From Hirschia sp. (lineage in GTDB: Bacteria > Pseudomonadota > Alphaproteobacteria > Caulobacterales > Hyphomonadaceae), in assembly GCA_002709235.1 (NCBI GenBank), contig PAQI01000030.1, positions 12,586 to 45,936 of the forward strand: a DNA stretch of 33,351 nucleotides. Reading direction: 5' to 3'. Shown in pieces: positions 26,044 to 33,351 of this stretch. The position numbers were made by a program, and so were the translations under genes. How positions within the stretch are numbered: position 1 is the first letter of the stretch; the number at the start of each line of letters is the position of its first letter. The notes below the pieces were generated by a model. That model worked only from the letters and a program-made list of their open reading frames with translations, searched no databases and was not told the DNA's origin.

Positions 26044-26410
26044 TTCTTTTCCTCCCCGTATGGCGAATTCGCCTGAATTTTTTTTGTTATGGGAGGCCAG
26101 GATATCGACAAGAAACCGCGTGGCTCAATGACACTTGAGGTTCTGCTGCCGTTATCTGTCTGGTTGGCGAAAGTTTGGCTGAATCGTTGGTATTGAAGGC
26201 CTGTTTGGTGAAGGCTGGCCGACAAAGATTACAAGGTCCAGAATGAAAAGCGCGTGTTTGGTCAGTGCTTTTTTGAGTTGGTGGTAGCAAAAAATCCGGT
26301 TCTCAATTCGGACAGAATAGCGGATTTCAATTAAGCTGGAATTCGTCGTTTAATCTGGCAAATCCGTTTGTGGATATCCGCTTGAGGGGGGGGCATGTGT
26401 CCGGCTGGTG

Positions 26411-26529
26411 GTGTCAGACAAACGCGAACTGGTCTCACGACGGCGGAAACGCTCAGTATTTCAGGCGACGCAGAGTTGCCGCCATTCGGAGAGGGTGGTG
26501 TTTCGGTTCTATTTAAAATTCTCTCTTGA
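26411..26529. repeat. IS end repeat, copy matching 33233-33351
   Basis: 119 bases that align without gaps to the last 119 bases of the window, about 78% identical by hand count. The first 19 bases are identical in both (GTGTCAGACAAACGCGAAC) and are probably part of the IS terminal sequence. The transposase C-terminal codons are better conserved than the stretch between. Confidence 0.8.
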
Positions 26530-26740
26530 GTAGAAGTGGCGCTCCAGATTGAACAGGTTGTCGACGGAGGAATGGGTGGTTGCAAACCTCTGCAGACTTT
26601 GCATTCGCCTGAACTTGAGCATTGCTCGCTCTCTTCGTCAGAGCGGAAGATGCGAGTTCTCTGCTCGGTTGTTCGCCCAGCGTTTGGTGATCTGGCGCTG
26701 AGAGTTGCTGGTCACGCCGTCGGCGAAATGGAGGAGTTTC
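26461..26740 (-). pseudogene. IS6-family transposase C-terminal remnant with in-frame stops
   Basis: The minus-strand frame ending at the TGA 26463-26461 reads NNRAENSHLPL, stop, RRERAMLKFRRMQSLQRF, SSVDNLFNLERHF, SRENFK, stop, NRNTTLSEWRQLCVA. This is the conserved C-terminal half of alphaproteobacterial IS6-type transposases, which includes the catalytic Glu in NNRAENSH. The two in-frame stops (26638-26640 TGA, 26509-26511 TAG on the minus strand) and loss of the N-terminal half make it dead. Confidence 0.8.
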
Positions 26741-26941
26741 CTTTGAAAGTTTCAATTTCAGGGGGGGGGCGGGTCATTTATGGACATCCAAATTGAACAA
26801 AATGCCAGCTCCTCTATGTCTCCCAGTCCTGTAATTGGTCAATCGCGGGTCTTTTTGACACTGCGTGCTATTGGGATAAGAGAAATTTGCGCTGGTATGC
26901 GGACGATGAATTGATTTTTGATATTCACCCAGGACAAAACC

Positions 26942-27499
26942 ATGCTTCCAGATGAGTGGTTTGTACAAGAAGTCCTCAGCCACGAGGCCGAGTTGACCAT
27001 GTTCTTGTATAAGCGCTGGTCACACCGGGATGAAGTCAAAGACCTTCGGCAGGAAATCTACGCACGCCTGCTCAAATATGCACAGACACTTGATAGCGAA
27101 CCAGCCAATACACGCGCTTTGATCTTCTCGACAGCGCGCAATCTCATGATCGACCGGATCAGGCGTCTGCAGGTGGTTTCATTTGAGAATATGATGGATT
27201 TCGAGAGTTTGAACGTCATCGATAGTGAGCCCGGTCCGGATCGGCAGTTGGAGCATCGAACGGAATTGCTTGCGCTCAAGAATGCAATGGACAATCTTCC
27301 CGACAGAACCCGGGCGGTCATATATCTTAGACGAGTTGAGGGTATATCTCAGAAGGAAACTGCGAAAAGACTCAACATTTCAGAACCCACTGTCGAGCGT
27401 CATTTGGCAAAGGGCGTTAGAAAGCTTGCAGAAGTCATCGGACATGGCCCCAGGAATGTCCGTCAAAGCAATAAAGCCAGTCGGCAAAACAACAGCTAA
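26942..27499 (+). CDS. ECF-type RNA polymerase sigma factor (FecI-like)
   Basis: 185-residue sigma-70-family factor. Region 2 (about 17-80) contains DEVKDLRQEIYARLL and ARNLMIDRIRR for core binding and -10 recognition; region 4 (about 118-165) contains LPDRTRAVIYLRRVEGISQKETAKRLNISEPTVERHLAKGVRKL, a helix-turn-helix for -35 recognition. The ATG at 26942 has AGGAC upstream; a TTG 24 bases earlier is less likely. It is followed by a FecR gene (24-base gap) and an STN-type receptor, the standard surface-signalling order. It probably drives transcription of that receptor operon. Confidence 0.93.
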   Translation: MLPDEWFVQEVLSHEAELTMFLYKRWSHRDEVKDLRQEIYARLLKYAQTLDSEPANTRALIFSTARNLMIDRIRRLQVVSFENMMDFESLNVIDSEPGPDRQLEHRTELLALKNAMDNLPDRTRAVIYLRRVEGISQKETAKRLNISEPTVERHLAKGVRKLAEVIGHGPRNVRQSNKASRQNNS

Positions 27500-27523
27500 G
27501 CTGCTTCTTGGATTCAGGATAAA

Positions 27524-28510
27524 GTGACCCCCTCAGGTAAATGTGAAGATGAAGCGGCGGTCTGGCTAGCCAGGCTGGATGCTGCTGGCTGTCTGGAAAA
27601 AGATGGTCAGCCTGCATGGGATATTGAGCGGCTGTGTGGTCAAGACCCGGAATTCGCCAAATGGGTCGCTGGTGGATTGGAAAAGCGCATCGCTTTTCTG
27701 CGTATGGCGCGTGCCTGGTTGGACATCCAACGCGTCGCAGCATTCAGTTCCGAACTGAATGATGTGAAACCCACCAGGAGCCCGCGAATTCCATCACGAT
27801 GGATCCTCGCCATGGCGGCATGCCTCGCTTTTATGGCTCTCGGAAGCGCTGGCATTATCACTCTCAGATCGTCGCCGAATCCCATGCTGGTGTCCACGGA
27901 TATAGGGGAAATGCGGCAATTGCTGCTTCCCGATGAAAGCGTCATGCAAGTCAATACCAATTCAGATATCGAATACATAATCGATCAGAAAAGGCGAAAC
28001 GTCAGGATAAATTCGGGCGAAGCATTTTTTGACGTCAAGAAAAATCAGGATCTGCCTTTCATCGTGGATTCCGGAGGTGTCAGCATATTGGTAACTGGAA
28101 CATCTTTTTCAGTGTCAAAGCTGGATCGCGCAATTGAGGTATTGGTCAGTGAGGGCTCAGTGAGAGTCACTCACGGCAAGCAATCAGTCCTGTTGCAGCA
28201 TGGTGACCGGGCCGTGACCCTGGATTCCTACCTTTTGGTTGATCGCCTGGACGACAAACAGTTGGCTCACCAATTGGCATGGCGTCAGGGCCGCCTGTTT
28301 TTCAATGACACTCCAATTCGCGACGCTGTTGCCGAATTCAATCGCTATAACAAGGTCCAGCTTCGCATCAAGGACGATGAAGTCGGAGACGTGCGCATTG
28401 GTGGCTCATTCAGGGCGAACAATGTGCGCAGTTTTGCCGAGGTGCTTGAACATGCATTCGGCTATACGGTTCAGGAAGGCGTTGGAGAAATCCTGATCCG
28501 TTCCAATTAA
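27524..28510 (+). CDS. FecR-family anti-sigma/sigma-regulator
   Basis: 328-residue inner-membrane regulator. A cytoplasmic N-terminal domain (1-75, EAAVWLARLDAAGC-like start typical of FecR) binds the sigma factor; one transmembrane helix spans about 93-113; the periplasmic FecR domain (about 121-215: DIGEMRQLLLPDESVMQVNTNS, GEAFFDVKKN, VSILVTGTSFSV) is followed by a C-terminal domain (260-328, FFNDTPIRDAVAEFNRYN). The start is GTG at 27524 with AGGA 5 bases upstream. It relays ligand occupancy of the downstream STN receptor to the sigma factor. Confidence 0.92.
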   Translation: MTPSGKCEDEAAVWLARLDAAGCLEKDGQPAWDIERLCGQDPEFAKWVAGGLEKRIAFLRMARAWLDIQRVAAFSSELNDVKPTRSPRIPSRWILAMAACLAFMALGSAGIITLRSSPNPMLVSTDIGEMRQLLLPDESVMQVNTNSDIEYIIDQKRRNVRINSGEAFFDVKKNQDLPFIVDSGGVSILVTGTSFSVSKLDRAIEVLVSEGSVRVTHGKQSVLLQHGDRAVTLDSYLLVDRLDDKQLAHQLAWRQGRLFFNDTPIRDAVAEFNRYNKVQLRIKDDEVGDVRIGGSFRANNVRSFAEVLEHAFGYTVQEGVGEILIRSN

Positions 28511-28601
28511 TTTCCCTGAACCCTGATGGCTAATTGAAACTGCCTCGTCTTCCAAGACAGAGACGCAGGGGCGTCAGGACTTCGACAGGGGAAATCTGAT
28601 T

Positions 28602-31600
28602 ATGATAGAGTTGCGCAATAGACTTTTGGCAGGTGCAGCGTCGCTTGTTTTGGCGATGGCAGTCGTTCCTGCTGCAAATGCACAAACTGAAAAGTCGTTT
28701 AGCATTCCAGCAGGCTCCCTTGAGATGGCACTGGAGTCCTATGCTGATCAGGCCGAACTGGATCTCATTTATCCATCCTCACTTGTAGCTGGCCTGACGA
28801 CAAGCGGCGTTTCAACAACCGGAAGCCCGGACGAAGTCCTGAAGCAATTGCTGCGCGGGTCTGGTCTTGAATCCAGGACCGGCAGTGACGGTGCAATAGC
28901 CATCAGTCGACGTCAGTCAAACATCGTCGAGACAACGCCTATCGTGTTTCAGGAAGCACCTGTGGTTCCGGAACAAAGATTACCAGACGAAGCAGGGGCG
29001 GGCAGCACGAATGCAGAATTGCGTCAGGACACTGTCGTCGTTGTCGGTTCACAGATTGTCGGTGCCCGTGTTGACGGTGCCTTGCCGGTTATCACACTGG
29101 GCGAAGATCAGTTTGCCGGGATTGGCGGCCTCGATGGCGACGATATTCTGAGGTCAATACCGCAGATGGGTGATGTCGGGTTCAACGCCACCGAAAACGT
29201 ATCTGGCGGGGTCAACTCTGCGCGGGGTGACGTTGCGTCCATCAACCTACGCGCGCTGGGAACCGGCAATACGCTAACCCTGCTCAATGGACGGCGCATG
29301 GTCAACCACCCGGGCACTCAGTCAGAAAATCTCGTCCCGGTTGTAACTGTTAATGCCAACGCCATTCCGGTCACGGGGTTGAACCGTGTCGAAGTCCTGC
29401 TGGATGGTGCCTCGGCTCTATATGGTTCTGATGCAGTCGCGGGTGTGGTCAATACGGTCCTGAAGCGCGACCTGGATGGCGTATCGCTAGGGTTCCGTGT
29501 GAGCCAGGAAGAGGATGTCGACTCAACAGAATATCATTTCAATTTTGATGCTGGTCACACATCGGATGATGACCGTTTCAATATTTCATTGTTCGGTGCC
29601 TACACAGACCGAGACCCTGTATATGCATCGGAACGGGAATTCTCCGCCAATTCTGACAATCGGGATCTTCTGCCGGAAGACTGGGCGGGCGATACAAACT
29701 TCCGCAATGACTCGAACAACTCGCCTTGGGGTGCCTTCACACTGCTCGACCCTGTATCGCTAGACACAGTTTCGCTGAGCGACGTTACCAATGGATCGGG
29801 TGGCTTTCACGTGCAACCTGATGACTTTCCCGGCTGCAGGGTCGACCTTGGCAACGGTCTTTGTATCGATGATAACAACTCATCCGGATCAGTCGCCGAA
29901 CGATACAACACCAATGCCGAACGGACAGTGTCCAATGGCGTTGAGCGGCTCAATCTCTTTCTGACGAGCCGTTACGAGTTTTCTCCAGCCATCGAAATTT
30001 ATGGTGAAGCCGGATATTATCACTCTGATTCATATGCAGAAAGAGCTGGATCTGCGCAGCTGACGGCCGGTTTCGAAGTCATTCCGGCATCAAACTACTA
30101 CAACCCATTTGGTCCTGCTGGCTCTGCTAACAGGATCGAGGGCATTGGCACGCCGGATGAAGGCTATGCAGTGCTTCTCAGACGCTACCGCCTTGTCGAT
30201 GCTGGCCCACGCAAGATCACGGTCGAGAATGACAGCTGGAGGTTGTTGGGTGGCGCACGCGGAGACTTTGCTGGCTGGGATTGGGACAGCGCATTCCTGG
30301 TTTCCGAGGCAGAAACCGACGACACCACCATTCGAACTTCCAACACGCTGTTTGCAGAGGCACTCGCTCTCGATACACCCAATGCATATAATCCGTTCAA
30401 TGGTGGGGGACTGCCTATATCCAACTCTGGCGACACCACACCCAGCGATCATGACACGATCAACAGCTTCCTCGTCCCGGTTTCACGTGTCAGTACCACC
30501 AAGCTCAGCCTTGTCGATTTCAAGGTTTCCAAGGCAGACCTGTTGTCGATCTGGTCAGGCGATATAGGGGCCGCATTCGGCGTCGAATTCAGGCATGAAG
30601 AATATGAAGATGACCGCGATCCTCGTCTTGACGGTACCATCAATTTCATCAACGAAGTCACAGGTGAAGAAACCAGCGATGTGATGGGTTCTAGCCCCAC
30701 GCTGGATTCCAAAGGTGATCGCGACGTTTTTTCCGCTTACGCCGAGGCCTCGATACCACTGGTATCCGAAGAGATGAATGTACCTCTGGTTCAGGCGCTG
30801 GATCTGCAACTGGCTGCGCGCTACGAGGACTACGATCTGTTCGGTGCAGTGACCAAGCCCAAGGTTGCGCTATCCTGGCGACCATCAGATTTCCTGCTGT
30901 TGCGCACTGCCTGGTCGCAAGGCTTCAAGGCTCCCAACCTGCAACAGCAATTTGACCGTTCTCTGGAGCGCGTCAACAACCGGCCTGATTACATACGGTG
31001 TGAAGCTGACCTGCGAGCTGGTCGTATTGCCAGTTTCTCAGACTGTGAACAGACAATCGCTGTTGTCAGCCAGCGTCAGGGGTCAACAGATCTGGGCCCG
31101 GAGGAGTCAGAAAGTTTTTCTGCAGGACTCGTGCTGGATTCACCATTCATTCCTGAAATCTACGGCAAGCTCCAGTTCACGGTCGACTATTGGAGTATCG
31201 AGCAGGAAGACGTCGTGGGGATCTTCGGCGACGACAACCACCTCATCAACGACTACCTCCAGCGGGTAAGGGGATCATCAAACACTTCGGTGGTTCGCGC
31301 CGATCCAACTGCAGAAGACATTGCCGATTTTGAAGGTACCGGGATCGACCCGGTCGGCCAGATCCTTTTTGTAGCTGACAACTACAAGAACCTGTTACCG
31401 CGTGAAGTCGATGGCATAGACTATGGCGTCTATTATAATCTGGATGACACGTCGGCGGGTGACTTCTCATTTCGGCTAAACGTCGCGCAATTGCTCACAT
31501 TCAGCCAAAGCATAGCACCGTTGGAAGCAGAAATACTCGCAGCTCAGGCTGCTGGCGAAATATCGGAAATCGCCACATTGTCAGGATTGGGTGATCTCGT

Positions 31601-31946
31601 CAGGCAGGACGGACGCCCAGAGTGGCGCTGGAGTCTTTCCACGACATGGAGCAATGGGCCCTTCAGTGCAGGCTGGTTCACCAGTTATGTCGATGATGTG
31701 CTCAATACCAGCGCGACCAATGATGAAACCGGTGAATTCTGGACTGTGGATTCTCTGATCCGCCACAACGCATATATCGACTACAAGTTTTTCAATGAAA
31801 CAGACTATCCGGTCAGAATGCGTTTTGGGGTTCGCAACATATTCGATGAGGATCCGCCGCTGGCGGATGAAGCGCTGGGATATCTTGGGTCTCTTCACTC
31901 ACCAAATGGACGGACATTCTATCTCAGCGCCAAAGCGACGTTCTAG
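28602..31946 (+). CDS. TonB-dependent receptor with N-terminal STN signalling domain (FecA-type)
   Basis: 1114-residue outer-membrane transducer. Signal peptide 1-28; STN domain about 32-102 (FSIPAGSLEMALESYADQAE, typical secretin/TonB N-terminus); a TonB-box-like DTVVVVGS at 143-150; plug to about 290 (LRALGTGNTLTLLNGRRM, VEVLLDGASALYGSDAVAGVVNTVLK); then a long barrel ending in LSAKATF with terminal Phe. A large loop-rich barrel and a proline/acid linker (110-140) separate STN and plug. It follows FecI and FecR in the same direction, so ligand binding outside would activate the sigma factor. The M14-type peptidase gene abuts its stop. Ligand unknown; the peptidase hints at a peptide-like ligand. 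Confidence 0.93.
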   Translation: MIELRNRLLAGAASLVLAMAVVPAANAQTEKSFSIPAGSLEMALESYADQAELDLIYPSSLVAGLTTSGVSTTGSPDEVLKQLLRGSGLESRTGSDGAIAISRRQSNIVETTPIVFQEAPVVPEQRLPDEAGAGSTNAELRQDTVVVVGSQIVGARVDGALPVITLGEDQFAGIGGLDGDDILRSIPQMGDVGFNATENVSGGVNSARGDVASINLRALGTGNTLTLLNGRRMVNHPGTQSENLVPVVTVNANAIPVTGLNRVEVLLDGASALYGSDAVAGVVNTVLKRDLDGVSLGFRVSQEEDVDSTEYHFNFDAGHTSDDDRFNISLFGAYTDRDPVYASEREFSANSDNRDLLPEDWAGDTNFRNDSNNSPWGAFTLLDPVSLDTVSLSDVTNGSGGFHVQPDDFPGCRVDLGNGLCIDDNNSSGSVAERYNTNAERTVSNGVERLNLFLTSRYEFSPAIEIYGEAGYYHSDSYAERAGSAQLTAGFEVIPASNYYNPFGPAGSANRIEGIGTPDEGYAVLLRRYRLVDAGPRKITVENDSWRLLGGARGDFAGWDWDSAFLVSEAETDDTTIRTSNTLFAEALALDTPNAYNPFNGGGLPISNSGDTTPSDHDTINSFLVPVSRVSTTKLSLVDFKVSKADLLSIWSGDIGAAFGVEFRHEEYEDDRDPRLDGTINFINEVTGEETSDVMGSSPTLDSKGDRDVFSAYAEASIPLVSEEMNVPLVQALDLQLAARYEDYDLFGAVTKPKVALSWRPSDFLLLRTAWSQGFKAPNLQQQFDRSLERVNNRPDYIRCEADLRAGRIASFSDCEQTIAVVSQRQGSTDLGPEESESFSAGLVLDSPFIPEIYGKLQFTVDYWSIEQEDVVGIFGDDNHLINDYLQRVRGSSNTSVVRADPTAEDIADFEGTGIDPVGQILFVADNYKNLLPREVDGIDYGVYYNLDDTSAGDFSFRLNVAQLLTFSQSIAPLEAEILAAQAAGEISEIATLSGLGDLVRQDGRPEWRWSLSTTWSNGPFSAGWFTSYVDDVLNTSATNDETGEFWTVDSLIRHNAYIDYKFFNETDYPVRMRFGVRNIFDEDPPLADEALGYLGSLHSPNGRTFYLSAKATF

Positions 31947-31958
31947 GTGCCGATCAAA

Positions 31959-33149
31959 ATGCGAGCAAGCCTGAAGCTTCAGGCGGCAATCCTGTTTGCC
32001 ACATCCATTGCCGCGTCAGCCTGCTCTACAATGGCTGATGTTGCTCTGGATGGGCAAGTCGCCTGTGCAACAGAACATCTCAAACTGGGATATCAGTTTC
32101 CTGGCGGTGGCTTGCATGCTTGCACAGTGACTAAGGGCGGCGTCTTCAACTTGACCGTCTACCACGAGGATGTGGTCGATCCACCCATTAATCCAAGCCC
32201 ATGGTATGCGTTTGAAATTGCAGGAAAAACAGGAACCCCTGTGGACGTCGTTCTGGATTTTGGAGACTACAAGCAACGCTATTCCCCAAAGGTCTTGCTA
32301 GACAGTGGTGTCTGGTCCGGGCTTGAGCCTGACAACTACTCAATCTCCGAAGATCGCCACCAGATGCGGTTGGCTTTTGATCTGCCTTCAGAACATGTCC
32401 GCATCGCTGGTCAACCACTGCTAGATGATGCCAGCGTGAAAGTATGGAGCAGCAAGGTCGCTGAAACCTTTGAACTCAAACAGGTCACCTATGGACGATC
32501 GTTTGAAGATCGTCCCCTGGTGGCTTTCCTCTATGGAAAGGAAGACGCGGAGAACACCATCATAGCACTGACACGCCAGCACCCACCGGAGACGACTGGC
32601 GCGCAGACCTTTCAGTATTTCATACCAAGTCTTTTACAGGCCCTCGAGACCGAACAGCTCGACAATGTCAAAGTCCTGTTCTTTCCCATGATGAATCCTG
32701 ATGGGGTCACTCATGGATATTGGAGATTGAATGCCGGCGGATTTGACCTCAATCGGAACTGGTACGACGCCACGCAGCCGGAAGTTGCATACGCACAACA
32801 ATTGATCCTTGAAAACACAAAGGAAAGTTCAGTTCTCGCGTTCCTGGACTTTCATTCCACTCGCAGCACACTCGTTTATTCACATCCCGAGGAGGACCTT
32901 TCTCCTGCGAACGCTGAATTTCCGAATGATCTTAAACAACGGTTTGATCGTGAACTTGATCCGCCACCAAAATGGATCCCCGGACACAATCCCGAGAAAG
33001 GCACCTCGAAGGGCTGGGCACTGGAAAATCTCGATGTAGCAGGGCTGACCATCGAGCTGGCCGATGATGAAAGCGACACACGCATGCAACTGATTGCTGA
33101 TGTGATCGTCGACACAATCATAACGCGCTTGAAAGTGAACTCAGACTAG
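31959..33149 (+). CDS. M14-family zinc carboxypeptidase-like lipoprotein
   Basis: 396-residue exported metallopeptidase-like protein (numbering here from GTG 31947, 400 residues). A lipobox-like ASAC ends the signal sequence (Cys26), suggesting a lipid anchor. The N-terminal beta-sandwich-like half (about 45-180) resembles the prodomain of cytosolic-carboxypeptidase-type M14 proteins. Zinc ligands H212 and E215 (RQHPPE), substrate-binding NPDG and DLNRNW (Arg270), zinc ligand H303 (DFHST), and catalytic Glu370 (TIEL) are all present. ATG 31959 is preferred because AGGTG lies about 9 bases before it; GTG 31947 directly follows the receptor stop. It is the last gene of the FecI-FecR-receptor row, so it probably trims a peptide ligand in the periplasm. 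Confidence 0.85.
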   Translation: MRASLKLQAAILFATSIAASACSTMADVALDGQVACATEHLKLGYQFPGGGLHACTVTKGGVFNLTVYHEDVVDPPINPSPWYAFEIAGKTGTPVDVVLDFGDYKQRYSPKVLLDSGVWSGLEPDNYSISEDRHQMRLAFDLPSEHVRIAGQPLLDDASVKVWSSKVAETFELKQVTYGRSFEDRPLVAFLYGKEDAENTIIALTRQHPPETTGAQTFQYFIPSLLQALETEQLDNVKVLFFPMMNPDGVTHGYWRLNAGGFDLNRNWYDATQPEVAYAQQLILENTKESSVLAFLDFHSTRSTLVYSHPEEDLSPANAEFPNDLKQRFDRELDPPPKWIPGHNPEKGTSKGWALENLDVAGLTIELADDESDTRMQLIADVIVDTIITRLKVNSD

Positions 33150-33232
33150 CGCGGTCTCCTCGCTGACTGGACAGTCAAAACGTAGAAGGTGGAATTCGAA
33201 CGGTCTCGATGTCAGGGGAATGCGTGGCGGGT

Positions 33233-33351
33233 GTGTCAGACAAACGCGAACGGGTCTCTGATTAGCCGGATAGGCTGGCTCTTTAGGCGACACAAAGTTG
33301 CCGCCATTCGGAGAGGGCGGTGGTTCGGTTCCGTTTGAAATTCTCTCTTGA
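33233..33351. repeat. IS end repeat, copy matching 26411-26529
   Basis: Ungapped partner of the copy near 26.4 kb. It has the same 19-base outer end and the same 3' transposase codons, but without the in-frame stop, so this copy is younger or still intact beyond the window. Confidence 0.8.
33283..33351 (-). mobile_element. IS6-family transposase, 3' end only (continues past window)
   Basis: The last 22 codons plus stop of a minus-strand transposase: SRENFKRNRTTALSEWRQLC-VA, stop TAA at 33285-33283. The frame is open to the window edge. It resembles the dead copy at 26461-26740 and the C-terminus of alphaproteobacterial IS6-type transposases. Whether the element is complete cannot be told from here. 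Confidence 0.7.

Larger units (their letters stand above)
26044..26941. other. Long divergent intergenic region with IS debris
   Basis: About 900 bases between the minus-strand receptor and the plus-strand sigma factor gene. The left third should hold the receptor promoter. The centre (26411-26740) is a decayed IS6-type end, listed separately. Two homopolymer G tracts lie at 26386-26393 and 26761-26769, on either side of the debris. No intact gene is visible. Confidence 0.7.

Noticed and set aside
28602-33149. Lasso-peptide locus
   Set aside because: There is no precursor peptide, no B or C biosynthetic genes, and the peptidase is M14-like rather than the prolyl-oligopeptidase-type isopeptidase.

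Overview
The window looks like an alphaproteobacterial accessory region, probably from a sphingomonad-like bacterium. The clues are a P450cam-family (CYP101-type) enzyme, large TonB-dependent receptors, a FecI/FecR/receptor signalling set, and degraded IS6-type insertion sequences. Base composition looks only moderately GC-rich by eye; the taxonomic call is an inference. No rRNA, tRNA or CRISPR array was seen.

Region 1 (1-11.9 kb) resembles a rearranged camphor-type (bicyclic monoterpenoid ketone) degradation cluster. It holds the end of a zinc alcohol dehydrogenase (CamD role), a CYP101-like P450 (CamC role) translationally coupled to a flavin reductase, and, on the opposite strand, an acyl-CoA synthetase followed by a RibB-type riboflavin gene. 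Then come a luciferase-like monooxygenase, an SMP-30-type lactonase and a TetR regulator on the plus strand. Opposite these lies a monooxygenase strongly resembling 2,5-diketocamphane 1,2-monooxygenase. A second TetR regulator and a crotonase-family enzyme complete the set. Inferred logic: hydroxylation, oxidation to a diketone, FMNH2-dependent Baeyer-Villiger oxygenation, lactone opening, CoA activation and beta-oxidation-like steps, with local support for flavin supply. P450 ferredoxin partners are not in the window. Five copies of a dyad CCTA-N8-TAGG (three perfect, two with one mismatch) lie in the two divergent promoter regions and suggest one regulon.

Region 2 (11.9-22.4 kb) carries two paralogous two-gene modules, each a LuxE-like acyl-adenylating/acyl-protein synthetase followed by a LuxC-like acyl reductase. 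One is on the plus strand after an MFS transporter and is followed by a D-aminoacylase-like amidohydrolase. The other is on the minus strand and is followed by an aldo/keto reductase. No LuxA/LuxB pair or LuxD is adjacent, so this looks like carboxylic-acid-to-aldehyde reduction rather than light production.

Region 3 (22.5-33.1 kb) holds an AraC regulator and a TonB-dependent receptor on the minus strand. On the plus strand is an ECF sigma factor - FecR - STN-domain TonB-dependent receptor - M14-type carboxypeptidase-like lipoprotein row, a surface-signalling uptake locus.

Degraded IS6-type transposase pieces lie at about 12.0 and 26.6 kb, and another copy's 3' end begins at 33.28 kb and runs off the window. 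They mark the borders of the blocks and suggest assembly by insertion-sequence activity.
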